This document shows, in pieces, positions 13,128 to 14,432 of a stretch of DNA of 14,432 nt. Origin of the DNA: an uncultured Clostridia bacterium (GTDB taxonomy: Bacteria; Bacillota; Clostridia; UBA1381); NCBI GenBank assembly GCA_934476075.1, contig CAKSNH010000032.1:1-14432 (forward strand), given 5' to 3'. How positions within the stretch are numbered: the stretch's first letter is position 1; each line of letters opens with the position of its first letter. The translations under genes and the position numbers were made by a program. A model generated the notes under the pieces. It did no database searches, was not told where the DNA came from, and saw only the letters and a list, made by a program, of their open reading frames with translations.

Positions 13128-13439
13128 ATGTACGCAATTATTGAAACAGGCGGTAAGCAATACAAGGTTTCGGAAGGCGATACAATTTTTGTAGAAAAGC
13201 TAGAAGTTGAAGACGGTGCAAGCTATACTTTTGATAAAGTTTTGGCAGTAGCTGACGGTGACAAGGTTACTTTCGGTGCTCCGACAGTTGAAGGTGCTAC
13301 TGTAAGTGCTTCTGTTGTTAAGACAGGTAAGTCTAAGAAGATTTATGTGTTCAAGATGAAGAGCAAAAAGAATTACAGAAGAAAAAAAGGTCACAGACAG
13401 CCTTATACAAAATTGACAATCGAAAAGATTAATGCTTAA
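13128..13439 (+). CDS. rplU: 50S ribosomal protein L21
   Basis: A 103-residue large-subunit protein that binds 23S rRNA. The start MYAIIETGGKQYKVSEGD and the C-terminal KKNYRRKKGHRQPYTKLTIEKI are diagnostic, and the length is standard. AGGAGGTG lies about 6 bases before the ATG. It is first in a short operon with rpmA, behind a consensus promoter and a structured leader. In most Firmicutes a gene for the protease Prp (ysxB) lies between rplU and rpmA; here the gap is 42 bases and holds only the rpmA ribosome site. Confidence 0.98.
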   Translation: MYAIIETGGKQYKVSEGDTIFVEKLEVEDGASYTFDKVLAVADGDKVTFGAPTVEGATVSASVVKTGKSKKIYVFKMKSKKNYRRKKGHRQPYTKLTIEKINA

Positions 13440-13481
13440 TTTGTTGTAATATTAGATTTGGTGAAAGCTGAGGTGTTTTAA

Positions 13482-13736
13482 ATGGCTCATAAGAAAGGTA
13501 TGGGTAGTACCAAAAATGGTCGTGACAGTGAGTCGAAACGACTTGGTGTTAAGAGAGCTGACGGTCAAGCCGTTCTAGCCGGTAACATTTTGGTAAGACA
13601 AAGAGGTACTAAAATTCATCCGGGAACTAATGTTGGTATCGGTAGTGACGATACATTGTTCGCATTGGTTGACGGTAAAGTTAAATTTGAAAGAAAAGGC
13701 AAGACAAAAACACAATGCAGCGTTTATACTGCATAA
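13482..13736 (+). CDS. rpmA: 50S ribosomal protein L27 (no N-terminal extension)
   Basis: An 84-residue protein of the large subunit; its N-terminal tail reaches the peptidyl transferase centre. GSTKNGRDSESKRLGVKRADGQ and RQRGTKIHPGTNVGIGSDDTLFALVDG are signatures (residues about 8-29 and 39-65). The start is MAHKKGMGST, as in E. coli. Most Firmicutes L27 carry a short extension ending in a LQFFA-type site that Prp removes. Here neither the extension nor prp is present. GAGGTG before the ATG supports the start, and no upstream in-frame start with an LQFF-like sequence is seen in the short gap. A strong terminator follows, and obg, often next in Firmicutes, is not there. Confidence 0.97.
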   Translation: MAHKKGMGSTKNGRDSESKRLGVKRADGQAVLAGNILVRQRGTKIHPGTNVGIGSDDTLFALVDGKVKFERKGKTKTQCSVYTA

Positions 13737-13764
13737 TTTAGCCTTTTAAAATTGAAAAGCTATG

Positions 13765-13798
13765 AAATCTCAGGTACAAGCTTGCCTGAGATTTTTTT
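13765..13798 (+). terminator. Terminator of the rplU-rpmA operon
   Basis: AAATCTCAGG (13765-13774) pairs perfectly with 13785-13794. Seven T (13792-13798) form the tail, overlapping the end of the stem. It lies about 30 bases after the rpmA stop and just before repeat copy C. Confidence 0.93.
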
Positions 13799-13803
13799 AG
13801 TAA

Positions 13804-14292
13804 TGTGAGGATTGGGAAATAAATTGTGGTTTGTTGTGGTGATTGATATGTTTAGCGTTCTGTTCAAGTGTAGCTAAAATCCAAATGTAGTGCAGACTGA
13901 CGTTGTCGGAATTTAGCGGTGGGAACGTTTCATGTTCCCATAGGTGTAGACATTGTCGGAGTAACTCGAACCCTTTGGAGTCCTCTTTGTCCACGTCCAC
14001 AAAGAGGACGGAAAAGACCGTTTTTTGGCACGCAATAAGCTAAGATAACAGTAGTAATTCCTTTCGGTCGGTAAAATTTGCTCTATTGCCTAGACCCGCA
14101 AATTTTATGCTGTCAAAGTATAGCAAACAAACTAGATTTAAAAATCGTCCTAGCATATTTATCCGCTTGCTTTTGGTACAGCATACCCTCCAAACCCACG
14201 AAAAATAGTTTCGCTCCTTGCGTGCCTCCTAGCCGAAAATTTAGTGAACAAGGGTGGGTTTAGATAGAAATGCGAGTGAGTGACCATTTTGC
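13804..14292 (-). mobile_element. Repeat element copy C (minus strand)
   Basis: A near full-length copy in reverse orientation. From its 3' end: the terminal AATAAATTGTGG-type sequence (13819-13830), segments shared almost base for base with copy A, hairpin III (13920-13926/13934-13940), hairpin II (13980-14009, same as A), hairpin I (14072-14107) and a 5' stem AAACCCAC/GTGGGTTT (14192-14199/14254-14261) around an ACGC/GCG hairpin. The 5' third is much more divergent from B than the 3' part is from A. Hairpin III has TGGGAAC/GTTCCCA where A and B have a G-C pair at the fifth position, again a paired change. No protein is supported. The 5' limit is approximate because copy D begins right there. 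Confidence 0.75.
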
Positions 14293-14432
14293 ACCACAAA
14301 TTACACTACACTTTCATTTATACTACGTCCGCACTTCCCCACTAAACTTACCCTAACGGACACGCAAAAAGCGTATATCTATATTCAGTGGGCACAGAGG
14401 GTATGCCGTATCTATGCTTTGTTTGTGTATTA
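14293..14432 (+). mobile_element. Repeat element copy D (5' part, cut by window end)
   Basis: The 90 bases at 14338-14427 match 4612-4701 of copy B with one difference, including the CCCACT/AGTGGG stem and the ACGC/GCGT hairpin. The preceding 45 bases are similar but less so. It starts where copy C (minus) starts, so the two are head to head. The 3' part is outside the window. Confidence 0.85.

Noticed and set aside
14078..14263. 61-residue open frame across the 5' part of copy C, and the 60-residue frame at 4710-4892 in copy B
   Set aside because: They have no similarity to each other, no ribosome site, and lie across hairpins of the repeat.
1..14432. CRISPR array, tRNA, rRNA, prophage or transposase genes
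   Set aside because: No regularly spaced short repeats, no tRNA or rRNA sequence, and no recognisable phage or transposase protein in any frame.

Overview
The window looks like chromosomal DNA of an anaerobic, low-to-moderate GC member of the Clostridia (Bacillota). Pointers are SpoVG, a short HisG with its HisZ partner, an rplU leader of the Firmicutes type, a DUF421/DUF4363 pair, AGGAGG-type ribosome binding sites, a TTG start, and sigma-A promoters with TTGACA/TATAAT boxes at 17-base spacing. The genus cannot be named from the sequence alone.

Layout. 1-219: the 3' part of a repeat element. 223-257: his operon terminator. 278-3016 (minus): hisZ-hisG-hisA, transcribed from a promoter at 3066-3094 that is overlaid by a near-perfect dyad. 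3106-4497 (minus): murC. 4527-5057: a complete repeat element with inverted terminal sequences. 5058-5348: AT-rich DNA and the spoVG promoter. 5349-5624 (plus): spoVG. 5672-5710: a terminator shared with the converging ychF - response regulator - histidine kinase cluster (8935-5715, minus). 9041-9139: a 99-base miniature of the repeat. 9366-10835 (plus): guaB, which shares a bidirectional terminator with a small cupin gene (minus). The cupin is divergent from an hxlR-type regulator. 11871-12940 (plus): a DUF421 membrane protein overlapping a DUF4363-like protein. 13013-13736: promoter, leader, rplU and rpmA, then a terminator. 13804-14432: two more repeat copies, head to head.

Most genes are housekeeping: histidine synthesis, cell-wall precursor synthesis, GMP synthesis, ribosomal proteins and an Obg-family ATPase. 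The unusual part is the family of about 0.5-kb intergenic repeats (two apparently full-length copies, two cut by the window edges, one miniature). Their hairpins are kept by paired substitutions between copies, which points to selection on a folded RNA or ssDNA rather than on a protein. I cannot assign them to a known family.

Other notable points are a duplicated His/Cys-rich metal-binding-like tail on HisZ, and an rplU-rpmA pair that lacks the usual Firmicutes prp gene between them together with an L27 that lacks the N-terminal extension Prp would cleave.
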